64,000 nucleotides of DNA from Flavobacteriaceae bacterium UBA7302 (GCA_002471825.1 DKQS01000005.1:1-64000), one strand, 5' to 3'; positions 52,290 to 62,161 are shown, numbered from the stretch's first letter. Program-made: numbers and translations. Notes: a model not told the origin generated them from the sequence alone.

Positions 52290-54671
52290 ATGCAATCAAA
52301 AAAAAGCCTATTGCTGGTTTTATTCTCAGTGATGTCCTTACTGAGTTTTTCCCAGCAAAAATTTACCCTCAGCGGAACCGTTTACGACAACAGTAGCAAT
52401 GAAACCCTTATTGGAGTTTCCGTTTATTTTCCCGAACTCAAAGTAGGTACCACCACCAATGAATATGGATTCTATTCCATCACGGTACCTCAAGGAGAAT
52501 ATCAAATTCAAATTAGTTATTTGGGTTATTATTCCCTTTCCGAGAAAATTTCATTGACGGCCAACACCACAAAGAACTTTAAACTTATTGAAGAAACTGA
52601 AAGTCTTGATGAAATCATCATTGAAACCAATATTGAAAAACTCAATATTCGAACACCTCAAATGAGTGTGAACAAACTTTCGGCGAAAACCATCAAAAGT
52701 ATTCCGGTGGTTTTAGGAGAAGCAGATATTATCAAATCCATCATCTTATTACCAGGAGTTACCAGTGCCGGTGAAGGCGCATCAGGATTCAATGTTCGCG
52801 GTGGTGCAGCAGATCAAAACTTAATTCTATTAGACGAAGCCATCGTTTTCAACTCCTCGCACTTATTCGGATTCTTCTCCGTATTCAATCCCGATGTTAT
52901 CAAAGATGTTCAATTGTATAAAGGTGGAATTCCCGCGCGATACGGAGGAAGGCTTTCTTCGGTATTGGACATTTATCAAAAAGAAGGCAATAGCAAAGAC
53001 TTTAATGTGACAGGTGGTATCGGACTGGTTTCAAGCCGATTGTTGGTGGAAGGTCCGTTAGAAAAGGAAAAAAGCTCCTTCTTAATCGGTGGTCGCTCTT
53101 CTTATGCCCACCTCTTTTTGCCACTTTTTGACAATGACAACACAGCTTACTTTTATGATTTAAATAGTAAAATCAATTTTAGAATCAATGAGCGAAACAA
53201 CCTTTTCTTATCTACTTACTTTGGGAAGGATGTCTTCGGAATCAGTGATAATTTCGTAAACGACTACGGGAACGCCGTGGTGAATTTGCGATGGAACCAT
53301 TTATTTTCAGACAAGTTATTCTCCAATTTATCATTGATTTATTCTGATTATTTCTATGGTTTGACCTTAGATTTTGTCGGGTTCGAGTGGGATTCTGGAA
53401 TCACCAATTTCAACTTGAAATACGACTTCAAACATTACCTGTCAGACAACTTTAAGTTGAGCTACGGAATTAATAACATCTACAGTAAATTCAATCCAGG
53501 ACAAATTATTCCGAATCGACCAAGTTCCGGAATTGTCGCTGAAAAACTGACCGACAAATACGCTAACGAGTTTGCTGCTTACATTGAAGCCGAGCATAAG
53601 GTTTCGGACCGTTTGCGTTTTCAATACGGACTCCGATTCAGTAATTTCTTACGTCTGGGGCAAGATGAATTGAATGTCTATGCCAACGACCAACCCGTGA
53701 TTTACAATGCTCAATTGCGAAAATACGAGTCGGCCACCAGAACTGGAGTAGAAACCTTTGACAGAAGTGATGTGATTTCTAGCTTCAATAATTTTGAACC
53801 GAGACTCTCTACTTCTTACATCATCGATGATGAAACTTCTATAAAGGCGAGTTACAACCGAATGGTACAGTACCTACATTTACTATCCAACACCGCCTCT
53901 CCTACTCCACTGGATGTATGGACACCGAGTGGACGCTATATCAAACCCCAAATCCTTGATCAGTTCGCAGTTGGCTATTTCAAGACCTTAAAAGAGGGCA
54001 AGTATTCGCTAGAATTGGAAGGGTTTTTCAAGGATATTCAAAACAGAATCGATTATATCAACGGAGCCAATTTAGTTGCGAATAATGAGATTGAAACCGT
54101 GATATTAAACGGACAAGCAAGAGCTTATGGATTGGAAGTCTTATTAAAGAAGAATGAAGGTAGCCTCACAGGATGGTTGGCTTACACGCTTTCTCGTTCC
54201 GAACAACAAACCTTGGGAAGGACACCTAATGAACCAGGTATCAATCAGGGTCGCTGGTATAGCAGTCCTTTTGATAAAACTCATGATATTTCAATCAATG
54301 CAAGCTATGACTTGAACAAGAAGTGGTCGTTTAATGCGAACTTTTTATTCCAGACAGGCCAACCCACGAACTACCCAGTGGGTCAATATGAAATTCAAGG
54401 TTTAAATGTTCCAATTTTCAATGACAATACCAGAAATGCAGATCGTTTACCAGCTTACCATAGACTTGATTTGAGTGCGACTTTAACGCCTCGAAAAAAC
54501 AAAGATCGCAAGTGGCAAGGAGAATGGGTTTTCGGTCTTTATAATGTGTATGGTCGCATGAACGCTGCCTCCATCAATTTTAGACAAAACCGAGAAACTT
54601 TGAGAAACGAAGCCATTCAAACTTCGATATTTGGATTAGTGCCGGCCGTAACCTATAACTTTAAATTCTAA
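52290..54671 (+). CDS. TonB-dependent outer-membrane receptor with a CarboxypepD_reg-like domain
   Basis: With the ATG at 52290 the product is 793 residues, with a signal peptide (KKSLLLVLFSVMSLLSFSQ). Then come a CarboxypepD_reg-like beta sandwich (FTLSGTVYDNSSNETLIGV to about residue 105), a plug (LPGVTSAGEGASGFNVRGG, DQNLILLDEAIVF, YKGGIPARYGGRLSSVLD) and a 22-strand barrel ending TYNFKF. It takes up a substrate across the outer membrane using TonB energy. The DUF4249 gene starts four bases after its stop; in this pair the partner is not SusD, so the substrate is not necessarily a glycan. Confidence 0.94.
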   Translation: MQSKKSLLLVLFSVMSLLSFSQQKFTLSGTVYDNSSNETLIGVSVYFPELKVGTTTNEYGFYSITVPQGEYQIQISYLGYYSLSEKISLTANTTKNFKLIEETESLDEIIIETNIEKLNIRTPQMSVNKLSAKTIKSIPVVLGEADIIKSIILLPGVTSAGEGASGFNVRGGAADQNLILLDEAIVFNSSHLFGFFSVFNPDVIKDVQLYKGGIPARYGGRLSSVLDIYQKEGNSKDFNVTGGIGLVSSRLLVEGPLEKEKSSFLIGGRSSYAHLFLPLFDNDNTAYFYDLNSKINFRINERNNLFLSTYFGKDVFGISDNFVNDYGNAVVNLRWNHLFSDKLFSNLSLIYSDYFYGLTLDFVGFEWDSGITNFNLKYDFKHYLSDNFKLSYGINNIYSKFNPGQIIPNRPSSGIVAEKLTDKYANEFAAYIEAEHKVSDRLRFQYGLRFSNFLRLGQDELNVYANDQPVIYNAQLRKYESATRTGVETFDRSDVISSFNNFEPRLSTSYIIDDETSIKASYNRMVQYLHLLSNTASPTPLDVWTPSGRYIKPQILDQFAVGYFKTLKEGKYSLELEGFFKDIQNRIDYINGANLVANNEIETVILNGQARAYGLEVLLKKNEGSLTGWLAYTLSRSEQQTLGRTPNEPGINQGRWYSSPFDKTHDISINASYDLNKKWSFNANFLFQTGQPTNYPVGQYEIQGLNVPIFNDNTRNADRLPAYHRLDLSATLTPRKNKDRKWQGEWVFGLYNVYGRMNAASINFRQNRETLRNEAIQTSIFGLVPAVTYNFKF

Positions 54672-54675
54672 GAAA

Positions 54676-55509
54676 ATGAAATCTTTAAAATATACCACCG
54701 CTCTTATTTTACTTTTCATTTTTACCAATTGTGAAAAGGTTGTTGAAATTGATGTTCCATCAATTCCACCTAAATTGATTATTGACGCAGCTTTCGAAGT
54801 GAATTTTGATGAGTTTCCAGTGACTGCCAATACAGTGGTTAAACTCCGTTTGAGTGCCGATTATTTTGATACCAGCATTCCGACAGTGACAAACGCTACC
54901 GTATTTTTGACCAACCTTTCCAACAATTCAGTGATTAATTTCAATGATTTGGATCAGGACGGAAATTACGTTCCAGATGTAGCTTTCTTACCACAATCAC
55001 AAGTGACTTATGAGCTGACCGTAATTTATAATGGAGAAACCTACAAGGGGGAAGCCATGCGCGTCAAATCCACTCCACTCACCAATGTTGAGCAAGGAGA
55101 TGAAACCTTGTTTTCAGGAGAAGAGACCCAATTGAAGATTGAGTTTACGGATGATGGAACAGTAGACAATTATTATTTGTTCGACTTTTCAAATAATTTA
55201 TTTCTTGCCATAGAAGATCGATTCTTTAATGGTTCTGACTATAATTTCTCTTTTTTCTACGATGAAGACGAGATTACTTTACCCACAACGGTAACGGTTA
55301 AGATGTCAGGAATCACCCAGGAATACTTTACCTATTGGAGAGTACTTATTGACCAAAGCGGTCAAAATGCTGGAGGACCTTTCGAAACAATTCCGGCTTC
55401 ATTGGTAGGAAACATTGTTAATACCACCAATTCAGACAATTTTCCTCTTGGTTATTTTCATATTTCTGAAACAGATAGCTACCAGATAAACTTGGTCGAA
55501 AAAAACTAA
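54676..55509 (+). CDS. DUF4249 family lipoprotein
   Basis: A 277-residue lipoprotein (signal ending FIFTNC, Cys19). The mature start EKVVEIDVPSIPPKLIIDA and the later LTVIYNGETYKGEAMRV are typical of DUF4249, a beta-sandwich family found directly downstream of TonB receptors in Bacteroidota. It probably sits on the outer face of the outer membrane and helps the receptor to bind its substrate. It is four bases after the receptor stop, so the two are one unit. The substrate is unknown. Confidence 0.88.
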   Translation: MKSLKYTTALILLFIFTNCEKVVEIDVPSIPPKLIIDAAFEVNFDEFPVTANTVVKLRLSADYFDTSIPTVTNATVFLTNLSNNSVINFNDLDQDGNYVPDVAFLPQSQVTYELTVIYNGETYKGEAMRVKSTPLTNVEQGDETLFSGEETQLKIEFTDDGTVDNYYLFDFSNNLFLAIEDRFFNGSDYNFSFFYDEDEITLPTTVTVKMSGITQEYFTYWRVLIDQSGQNAGGPFETIPASLVGNIVNTTNSDNFPLGYFHISETDSYQINLVEKN

Positions 55510-55539
55510 TTCAGTCAAGAGAAAACTGTATTTTTGACT

Positions 55540-56355
55540 ATGCCTTTCATCAAAACTACAGAGCAGGATTCCAAATACAATCACCTTGAAATAATGTCGG
55601 TATCAGAATTGATTACCAACATCAATCAAGAGGATCAAACGGTACCGCTCGCAGTTGAAAAAGAACTACCACAGATTGAAAAATTGATTACTGCTGTGGT
55701 CTCCAAACTTAAAGAAGGAGGCCGTCTCTTTTATATTGGAGCTGGTACCAGTGGAAGATTAGGAATCTTGGATGCTTCTGAATGCCCACCTACATTTGGT
55801 GTATCACATGATTTGGTTATTGGATTGATAGCCGGTGGCGATTCTGCCATTCGAAAGGCGGTCGAATTTGCTGAGGATTCTGAAACTCAAGGTTGGAAGG
55901 ATCTCCAAGCCTATGACATCTCATCAAAAGATGCGGTTGTCGGAATCGCTGCCTCAGGTACCACACCTTATGTTATTAGCACCTTGCAAAAGTGCAATAG
56001 CGAAGGCATTCTCACGGGATGTATTACCTGCAATAAAAACAGTCCTCTGGCTAAAGTAGCTATGATGCCCATCGAGGTAGTTGTTGGTCCCGAATTCGTA
56101 ACAGGTAGTTCTCGAATGAAAGCAGGCACCGCTCAAAAATTGGTATTGAACATGATTTCTACGGCAAGCATGATTCAATTAGGAAAAGTAGAGGGCAATA
56201 AGATGGTAGACATGCAACTATCAAACAACAAGCTCGTTGATAGAGGTCAGAAGATGCTGATGCAGAAATTGAATGTTGATTTGAATACCGCAAGTACATT
56301 GTTAGACAAATATGGTAGTGTACGCCTTGCCATCCAAAATTACAAGAATGAGTAG
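55540..56355 (+). CDS. murQ: N-acetylmuramic acid 6-phosphate etherase
   Basis: A 271-residue SIS-fold enzyme (ATG at 55540; a TTG six bases upstream is also in frame). It has the signature GAGTSGRLGILDASECPPTFG-type loop, GLIAGGDSAIRKAVE with the catalytic Glu region and GSSRMKAGTAQKLVLNMIS. It cleaves D-lactate from MurNAc-6-phosphate, so cell-wall sugars can be recycled as GlcNAc-6-phosphate. It lies 30 bases after the DUF4249 gene and overlaps the next gene by 8 bases. Confidence 0.95.
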   Translation: MPFIKTTEQDSKYNHLEIMSVSELITNINQEDQTVPLAVEKELPQIEKLITAVVSKLKEGGRLFYIGAGTSGRLGILDASECPPTFGVSHDLVIGLIAGGDSAIRKAVEFAEDSETQGWKDLQAYDISSKDAVVGIAASGTTPYVISTLQKCNSEGILTGCITCNKNSPLAKVAMMPIEVVVGPEFVTGSSRMKAGTAQKLVLNMISTASMIQLGKVEGNKMVDMQLSNNKLVDRGQKMLMQKLNVDLNTASTLLDKYGSVRLAIQNYKNE

Positions 56356-56596
56356 CACAGATTACAATACCTTAGGAAAAGGGCTCATCCGTTTGGCCAT
56401 TTTACTGTTGCTTTTTATTGCAACTCCCATCATCATCACGATGACTTTTAAAGCTTTAAACAACTTCACAGAATCACCCGAAATTTATCTGGCCTATGCC
56501 TTGGTGGTGGTCAGTGTAGCCTTATTGATTTTTACCTTATTCTTTGCGTTCAAAACTTTTAAAATGCTATTGGACGCCTTTTTTACCAATTCTTAA
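56348..56596 (+). CDS. DUF6095 family small membrane protein
   Basis: Using the ATG at 56348, which overlaps murQ by 8 bases (the frame is open further up but inside murQ), the product is 82 residues with two membrane helices: LIRLAILLLLFIATPIIITM and YLAYALVVVSVALLIFTLFF. The start SSTDYNTLGKGLIR and the FKTFKMLLDAFF end match DUF6095, a Flavobacteriia family of unknown role commonly next to murQ. It is translated with murQ. Confidence 0.8.
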   Translation: MSSTDYNTLGKGLIRLAILLLLFIATPIIITMTFKALNNFTESPEIYLAYALVVVSVALLIFTLFFAFKTFKMLLDAFFTNS

Positions 56597-56815
56597 AGTT
56601 ATTATTGTTTATCATTTGGAAGACTTCTTCTCCTAAAAGAAAATGTATTGGATAAATTTTTGCTCAAGCAGAACGCTCGTTTTCAACTACTTATTCAATC
56701 AATCTACCTCATCGCTTCCTCGAAATAAAAAATTGGCATGGCGTTTGGATAATTACAACCAAATGAGAACGCCGAAAATCATGAAAAGAGTAGGCAGAAC
56801 TAAAACCGTAAGATT

Positions 56816-57508
56816 ATGAAAAAACTAGTTTTTTTAATGATGGTATTGCTAGGTACAGTACCCATTAGTGCAGAAGGAAATACAATCAATCCAAATCGTT
56901 ATTTCTTCACCTATTCTTACGAAAATGCGGTGTATTTTGTAGAGAGAGGAATCGAGTTCAACGTGTTCATTAATGGCGACTTTGATTTTTCTACTCGAAG
57001 AAATAGACGATTTAGAAATTTCAGAAATGCTCGAATCGTAAGAGATTTTGATGGCCGGATTCGACGAATTGGCACTGTAAACATCCGTTATGATCGAAGA
57101 GGAAATGTTCGACGGATTGGTAGTGTTCGAATGACGTATTTCAGAGGTAGACTGAGTAGAGTTGGAAATTTGAGAGTTCGTTACGACCGATGGGGCTATC
57201 CATTATTTTATGGAAATGTGAACTCGTTCCGAAATAATGGGTTTCATGGAAATGTGGGAAACATCTATTTCTACAATGATCCGTTTTTTACCAATCGAAA
57301 CTTCAATAGAAACTACGTACGTTTCAGAGAAGATCGAAACTTCATTTATTACAGAGCCAAAAGAAATGCTCGAGTGAACGATAACAATCGCGTTATCAAA
57401 AGACGAAAACGAGAAGTACGAAAACGAAATTCAAACTTCAAACGCGAGGATTCTTACAGAAAATCAAAAATAAGAAGAACGCCTAATAAAGATAATAGGA
57501 GGAGATAA
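56816..57508 (+). CDS. Exported Arg/Asn-rich repeat protein
   Basis: A 230-residue protein with signal peptide MKKLVFLMMVLLGTVPISA. The middle (about 70-125) has three to four copies of a 16-residue beta-hairpin unit, R-R-I-G-x-V-x-(I/M)-x-Y-x-R-x-G-x-(V/L) (RRIGTVNIRYDRRGNVR, RRIGSVRMTYFRGRLSR). The last 50 residues are almost all Arg, Lys and Asn, so the protein is strongly basic and could bind nucleic acid, LPS or an anionic polymer outside the cytoplasm. In the 219 bases before it there is a stem-loop (GGCGTTTGG at 56740 with CCAAATGAGAACGCC, ending 56773). No family with a known function was recognised. Confidence 0.7.
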   Translation: MKKLVFLMMVLLGTVPISAEGNTINPNRYFFTYSYENAVYFVERGIEFNVFINGDFDFSTRRNRRFRNFRNARIVRDFDGRIRRIGTVNIRYDRRGNVRRIGSVRMTYFRGRLSRVGNLRVRYDRWGYPLFYGNVNSFRNNGFHGNVGNIYFYNDPFFTNRNFNRNYVRFREDRNFIYYRAKRNARVNDNNRVIKRRKREVRKRNSNFKREDSYRKSKIRRTPNKDNRRR

Positions 57509-57511
57509 AAG

Positions 57512-57538
57512 AAAAGGTCCAATATTGGACCTTTTTTT
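57512..57538. terminator. Terminator between the basic exported protein and ettA
   Basis: The palindrome AAAAGGTCCAAT/ATTGGACCTTTT (57512-57535) followed by T; it can act on both strands between two convergent genes. Confidence 0.8.
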
Positions 57539-59228
57539 ATCGTATTAATTTCTTGTACTTGATTCGTTTTGGCATCACATCGGCCCCAAGTCTCTTTCGT
57601 TTGTTTTCTTCATAATCGGAGAAAGATCCTTCGAAAAAGTACACTTCACTATTGCCTTCAAAGGCAAGAATATGCGTACAAATTCTATCCAAGAACCATC
57701 TGTCGTGAGAAATAACCACAGCACATCCGGCAAAGTTCTCCAAGCCTTCTTCCAAGGCTCGTAAGGTATTCACATCCAAATCATTGGTGGGCTCATCCAA
57801 GAGAAGCACATTACCCTCTTCTTTCAAAGTCATGGCCAAGTGCAAACGGTTTCTTTCCCCACCTGATAAAGTGGCTACCTTTTTATTCTGTTCACTACCC
57901 GAGAAATTAAATCGACTTAAGTAGGCTCTAGAATTGACTTGCTTTCCGCCCATCATCACCAAATCCTGACCGTCGGAGAAATTCTCCCAAATCGATTTAT
58001 TCGCATCGATATTGGAATGCGTCTGATCAACATAGGCGATCTTGGCCGTTTCCCCAACTTTGAAACTTCCCTTATCTGGCTGTTCTTCTCCCATGATCAT
58101 TTTAAAAATGGTAGTTTTACCGGCACCATTCGGACCAATAACACCAACAATTCCAGCCTGAGGTAAGTTGAATTCTAAGTTTTCATACAAAAGCTTGTCT
58201 CCAAATGCCTTTGAAACACCAGTAGCTTCAATAACATTGGTTCCCAATCGCGGACCATTCGGAATGAAAATCTCTAGTTTTTCTTCCATTTGCTTTTGAT
58301 CCTGATTCAATAGCTTGTCATAATTTTTCAAACGTGCTTTTTGCTTGGTCTGACGGCCCTTAGCCCCTTGTCGAACCCACTCCAATTCGCGCTCTAATGT
58401 TTTTTGACGTTTGGAAGCTGCTTTGCTTTCTTGAGCCAATCGCTTTGATTTTTGATCCAACCAAGAAGAATAATTTCCTTTCCAAGGAATGCCCTCTCCT
58501 CGATCCAATTCTAAAATCCACCCCGCTACATTGTCCAGAAAATAACGGTCGTGGGTCACAGCGATAATGGTTCCTTTGTATTGTGCCAAATGATGCTCTA
58601 ACCAGTGTACCGACTCTGCATCCAAGTGGTTTGTTGGCTCATCCAATAATAAGATATCTGGCTCTTGGAGTAACAAACGGCATAAAGCAACACGTCTTCT
58701 TTCTCCTCCTGATAAGACTCCGATCTTTTTATCGGCCTCAGGAGTTCGAAGCGCATCCATGGCTATCTCCAATTTGGTGTCTAATTCCCAAGCATTGGAA
58801 GCATCAATCTTATCTTGTAGCTCCGCTTGCTTGTCCATCAACTTTTGCATCTTATCCGGATCAGAATACACCTCTTCCAAACCAAACATGTCATTGATTT
58901 TATTGTACTCGTCGAGAATGGCAACAACATCTGCCACACCCTCTTTCACCACTTCGATAACGGTTTTTTCATCATCCAATTGGGGCTCTTGTTCCAAATA
59001 ACCAACAGTATATCCTTGCGCAAAAACTACATCTCCTTGATAGTTCTTCTCTACTCCTGCTATAATCTTAAGCAAGGTGGATTTACCAGAACCGTTTAGA
59101 CCTAGGATACCGATTTTGGCCCCATAAAAAAAGCTTAAATAAATATCTTTTAATACTTGTTTTCCTGTTGAAGCATAGGTTTTAGAAACCCTATTCATGG
59201 AAAAAATGACTTTCTTATCGTCACTCAT
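57537..59228 (-). CDS. ettA: Energy-dependent translational throttle protein EttA (ABC-F)
   Basis: A 563-residue soluble protein with two ABC domains. It has Walker A boxes GLNGSGKST and GPNGAGKTT, signature LSGGERRRVALCRLL and LSGGERNRLHLAMTL, and the ABC-F interdomain linker between them (KSKRLAQESKAASKRQKTLERE). It binds the ribosomal E site and slows the first elongation step when ADP is high. The length and linker fit EttA more than Uup or YheS. It has no membrane helices. Confidence 0.95.
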   Translation of the reverse strand: MSDDKKVIFSMNRVSKTYASTGKQVLKDIYLSFFYGAKIGILGLNGSGKSTLLKIIAGVEKNYQGDVVFAQGYTVGYLEQEPQLDDEKTVIEVVKEGVADVVAILDEYNKINDMFGLEEVYSDPDKMQKLMDKQAELQDKIDASNAWELDTKLEIAMDALRTPEADKKIGVLSGGERRRVALCRLLLQEPDILLLDEPTNHLDAESVHWLEHHLAQYKGTIIAVTHDRYFLDNVAGWILELDRGEGIPWKGNYSSWLDQKSKRLAQESKAASKRQKTLERELEWVRQGAKGRQTKQKARLKNYDKLLNQDQKQMEEKLEIFIPNGPRLGTNVIEATGVSKAFGDKLLYENLEFNLPQAGIVGVIGPNGAGKTTIFKMIMGEEQPDKGSFKVGETAKIAYVDQTHSNIDANKSIWENFSDGQDLVMMGGKQVNSRAYLSRFNFSGSEQNKKVATLSGGERNRLHLAMTLKEEGNVLLLDEPTNDLDVNTLRALEEGLENFAGCAVVISHDRWFLDRICTHILAFEGNSEVYFFEGSFSDYEENKRKRLGADVMPKRIKYKKLIR

Positions 59229-59263
59229 GATGGTTTGTAATTTAGATTAAAAAAATATTGAAG

Positions 59264-59446
59264 TTATACCCTTCCTTTAAGTGCATTAAACACCCAGGCG
59301 ATACAAAAGAAACCAATTCCGACTGTGGCGAATCCCCATCCAGCTACATCATCATAACGATAAGCGCCCATTAAAATTAATATAACACCCATCGCGATCA
59401 TTAAAATCGTTGCCCATCCGAGAACGGTATTTTTGTTCATTGCCAT
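59264..59446 (-). CDS. CAL67264 family small membrane protein
   Basis: A 60-residue protein with two membrane helices: TVLGWATILMIAMGVILILMGAYR and GWGFATVGIGFFCIAWVFNA. It matches the small CAL67264 membrane family of Flavobacteriia, whose function is unknown. It is 35 bases from ettA on the same strand and may be read through into it. Confidence 0.8.
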   Translation of the reverse strand: MAMNKNTVLGWATILMIAMGVILILMGAYRYDDVAGWGFATVGIGFFCIAWVFNALKGRV

Positions 59447-59494
59447 AAAAGGTAAATTTGGTTAAGAAACAAATATCTGAAAAAATCTCAGGAA

Positions 59495-60052
59495 TTAAAA
59501 CCTACGACCACCCATCATTCGGTTTCTATTAAATCGTCGGTTGTTTTGAAAGTTTCGTGCTCGATTTGTGTTTGGGGGTTTGGGTAACAAAGATTCACGC
59601 TTGTTTTTCTGATAACGAATCCATTTTTTATACTGCTTCTTGGATAAAAAGGCTTCCATATTGGAATTCAACTCTTTTTCTCGAGCAAAAACAGAATCTC
59701 GAACCTTAGGAATGGTTCCTTCGATTAACTTTCGGATGCGATCTCTAATGTCTGCATTGGTTCTGGCTTGCGGACCAAAATTGTTAACCACAGTTTCTAC
59801 CTCTACCAATTTTACAGAATTTAAGAATTCAATATCCTTGATTTTGTTATTGTAGTCACGTAGTTCCTTCTGTACCTTTCTTTTGGTCTCATCCTTTTTT
59901 ACTTTGATTTTCCCAACAACCTCCTCTGAGTTATAGTAAAAAATACCACATACATTTTTGGCTTTATACTCCAACATTTTTGGTTGTGGCGGACTCTGAG
60001 CAAATCCTTTGGCAATAAAAACGAATATAAAAATGGATAGTAATTTCTTCAT
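59495..60052 (-). CDS. Exported Arg/Asn-rich protein of unknown function
   Basis: A 185-residue protein with signal peptide MKKLLSIFIFVFIAKGFAQ. The middle (KKDETKRKVQKELRDYNNKIKD, AREKELNSNMEAFLSKKQYKKWIRYQK) is charged helix, like the LTXXQ/Spy chaperone fold, and the C-terminal 30 residues are Arg/Asn-rich (FQNNRRFNRNRMMGGRRF). It may be a periplasmic chaperone-like or polymer-binding protein. The Arg/Asn-rich end is like that of the exported protein at 56816. Confidence 0.65.
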   Translation of the reverse strand: MKKLLSIFIFVFIAKGFAQSPPQPKMLEYKAKNVCGIFYYNSEEVVGKIKVKKDETKRKVQKELRDYNNKIKDIEFLNSVKLVEVETVVNNFGPQARTNADIRDRIRKLIEGTIPKVRDSVFAREKELNSNMEAFLSKKQYKKWIRYQKNKRESLLPKPPNTNRARNFQNNRRFNRNRMMGGRRF

Positions 60053-60074
60053 GTGAAACGGTTTGTATGCAAAA

Positions 60075-62099
60075 TTACAATTTTGATGCCAATTTAGCCC
60101 CTTGTTCTATGGCTCTTTTGGCATCTAGCTCAGCGGCAAAGTCAGCACCTCCAATAACATGAACGGATTTGTTTGAATCCTGTAAGTTTTGATAAAGAGT
60201 TTTTAGAGGGGTTTGACCCGCACAAATTACCACATTGTCAACTTCTAAAACTTTAGCTTCACCTTTCTCTTCATAATGCAATCCTTGGTCGTCAATTTTG
60301 GTGTAAGACACTTCACCGATGAACTTTACCCCCATTTTTTTGAGGTTGGTTCTATGAATCCACCCAGTTGTTTTCCCAAGGTTACCGCCAAATTTTCCTT
60401 TGCTTCTCTTCAACATATAAATTTGACGTTTTGGCTTCGGAATTTCAGGCTTTACCCCCTCAATACCACTTCGGGCTTCCAAGGTTTTATCAATTCCCCA
60501 TTCTTTTAACCATTCATCAATATCTAAGGTAGATGAGCTGCCCTCGTGCAATAAATACTCCGAAACATCAAAACCAATTCCTCCTGCTCCCATCACGGCC
60601 ACTTTTTTTCCGACATTCTTTTTGTGTTTTAAAACATCGATGTAACTTAAGGCTTTGGGGTGATCTATACCCTCCAATTTCGGTACTCTAGGCTCAATTC
60701 CCGTGGCAATGATTACTTCATCAAAATCGCTTTTATTAATGAGATCAGGATCAACTTTTGTATTCAATTTTAGGGTAACCCCATGCAATTCAATTTGCTT
60801 TTTGAAATACCTAATTGTTTCGTGAAATTCTTCCTTACCCGGAATTTGCTTGGCCATGTTGAACTGACCTCCTATTTCTTTATCAGCATCAAACAAGGTT
60901 ACTTGATGCCCTCGCTGTGCAGCAATGGTTGCCGCCGAGAGTCCTGCTGGCCCTGCTCCCACCACAGCTATTTTTTTAACTTGATTCGTCGGATTGTAAT
61001 TCAGTTCCGTTTCATGGCAGGCACGTGGATTCACCAAACAACTCGCTACTTTTTTCTCAAAGGCATGATCAAGACAAGCCTGATTACAAGCAATACAGGT
61101 ATTGATTTCATCTTCTTTTTCTTCTTTGGCCTTATTCACCCAATCAGGATCCGCCAAGAACGGTCTCGCCATTGAAATCATATCCGCATCCCCATCAGCC
61201 AAAACCTTTTCGGCCGTCGATGGCATGTTGATACGATTCGAAGTAACCAATGGAATGTTCACCTCTTCTTTCATCTTCTTGGTCACCCAAGTAAAGGCCG
61301 CCCGTGGCACCGAAGTTGCAATAGTCGGAATTCGAGCTTCGTGCCAACCGATTCCCGTATTGATAATGGTGGCTCCTGCTTTTTCTATTTCTTTTGCCAA
61401 TTGCACAATTTCCTCCCAAGAACTACCTCCCTCGACTAGATCAAGCATGGAAAGACGGTAAATGATGATAAAATTCTCACCAACTGCCGCCCTGATTTTA
61501 TTGATAATTTCGATCGGTAGGCGGATTCTATTATTATAATCTCCCCCATACTGATCATCACGATTATTGGTTCGTTTGGCAATAAACTGATTGATTAAGT
61601 ACCCTTCCGAACCCATGATCTCCACACCATCATAACCCGACTTTTTGGCCAACTTGGCACAACTCACAAAATCTTTAATGGTTCTTTTGATACCCGAGAG
61701 TTTGAGTTTATACGGTTTGAATGGATTAATCGGGGCCTTAATTTTTGACGGACCAACATTAAACGGATGGTATCCATAACGCCCAGAATGTAAAATTTGC
61801 ATGCAAATCAATCCGCCTTCTTTATGCACCGCTTCGGTGACAATTTTATGGTTTTTCACCTGCTTATTAGAGCTAAGACGCGCCGAAAACGGACCCGTCC
61901 AACCCTGAATATTAGGTGCGATTCCGCCTGTGACAATCAATCCTACTCCGCCTCGTGCACGCTCGGCGAGGTATACACCCATTTTATGATATCCATTTTT
62001 CTCTTCCTCTAAACCGGTGTGCATAGAGCCCATTAAAATTCTGTTTTTCACCGTTACAAAACCAAGATCTAAAGGCCGAAAAATATGTGGATACTTCAT
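60075..62099 (-). CDS. fadH: 2,4-dienoyl-CoA reductase (NADPH), FadH-like
   Basis: With the ATG at 62099 (MKYPHIFRPLDLG) the product is 674 residues, close to E. coli FadH (672). It has the OYE-type barrel (MGSMHTGLEE, MQILHSGRYGYHPF), the Fe-S ligands in CIACNQACLDHAF and further Cys of the cluster, and an FAD/NADPH part (AVVGAGPAGLSAATIAAQRG, VAVMGAGGIGFDVSEYL). It reduces 2,4-dienoyl-CoA during breakdown of unsaturated fatty acids. A frame open to 62141 would start upstream but inside the promoter. Its promoter has a perfect palindrome between the two boxes, so it is probably repressed by a MarR-type protein. Confidence 0.93.
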   Translation of the reverse strand: MKYPHIFRPLDLGFVTVKNRILMGSMHTGLEEEKNGYHKMGVYLAERARGGVGLIVTGGIAPNIQGWTGPFSARLSSNKQVKNHKIVTEAVHKEGGLICMQILHSGRYGYHPFNVGPSKIKAPINPFKPYKLKLSGIKRTIKDFVSCAKLAKKSGYDGVEIMGSEGYLINQFIAKRTNNRDDQYGGDYNNRIRLPIEIINKIRAAVGENFIIIYRLSMLDLVEGGSSWEEIVQLAKEIEKAGATIINTGIGWHEARIPTIATSVPRAAFTWVTKKMKEEVNIPLVTSNRINMPSTAEKVLADGDADMISMARPFLADPDWVNKAKEEKEDEINTCIACNQACLDHAFEKKVASCLVNPRACHETELNYNPTNQVKKIAVVGAGPAGLSAATIAAQRGHQVTLFDADKEIGGQFNMAKQIPGKEEFHETIRYFKKQIELHGVTLKLNTKVDPDLINKSDFDEVIIATGIEPRVPKLEGIDHPKALSYIDVLKHKKNVGKKVAVMGAGGIGFDVSEYLLHEGSSSTLDIDEWLKEWGIDKTLEARSGIEGVKPEIPKPKRQIYMLKRSKGKFGGNLGKTTGWIHRTNLKKMGVKFIGEVSYTKIDDQGLHYEEKGEAKVLEVDNVVICAGQTPLKTLYQNLQDSNKSVHVIGGADFAAELDAKRAIEQGAKLASKL

Positions 62100-62110
62100 G
62101 ATTAAAAATT

Positions 62111-62141
62111 TAAATTTACTATGCATGCATAGTATTTGCAA
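62111..62141 (-). promoter_or_regulatory. fadH promoter with a 16-bp palindromic operator
   Basis: On the minus strand TTG (62141-62139) and TAAATTTA (62118-62111) are 20 bases apart. Between them, at 62118-62133, lies ACTATGCATGCATAGT, a perfect 16-bp palindrome. Its position over the core promoter fits a repressor site. A MarR-family gene is at the right edge of the window. Confidence 0.75.
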
Positions 62142-62161
62142 GATATAGTAATTTTACGAAA

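Noticed and set aside
52290..55509. Polysaccharide utilisation locus (SusC/SusD pair)
   Set aside because: The partner is DUF4249, not SusD, and no glycoside hydrolase is adjacent.
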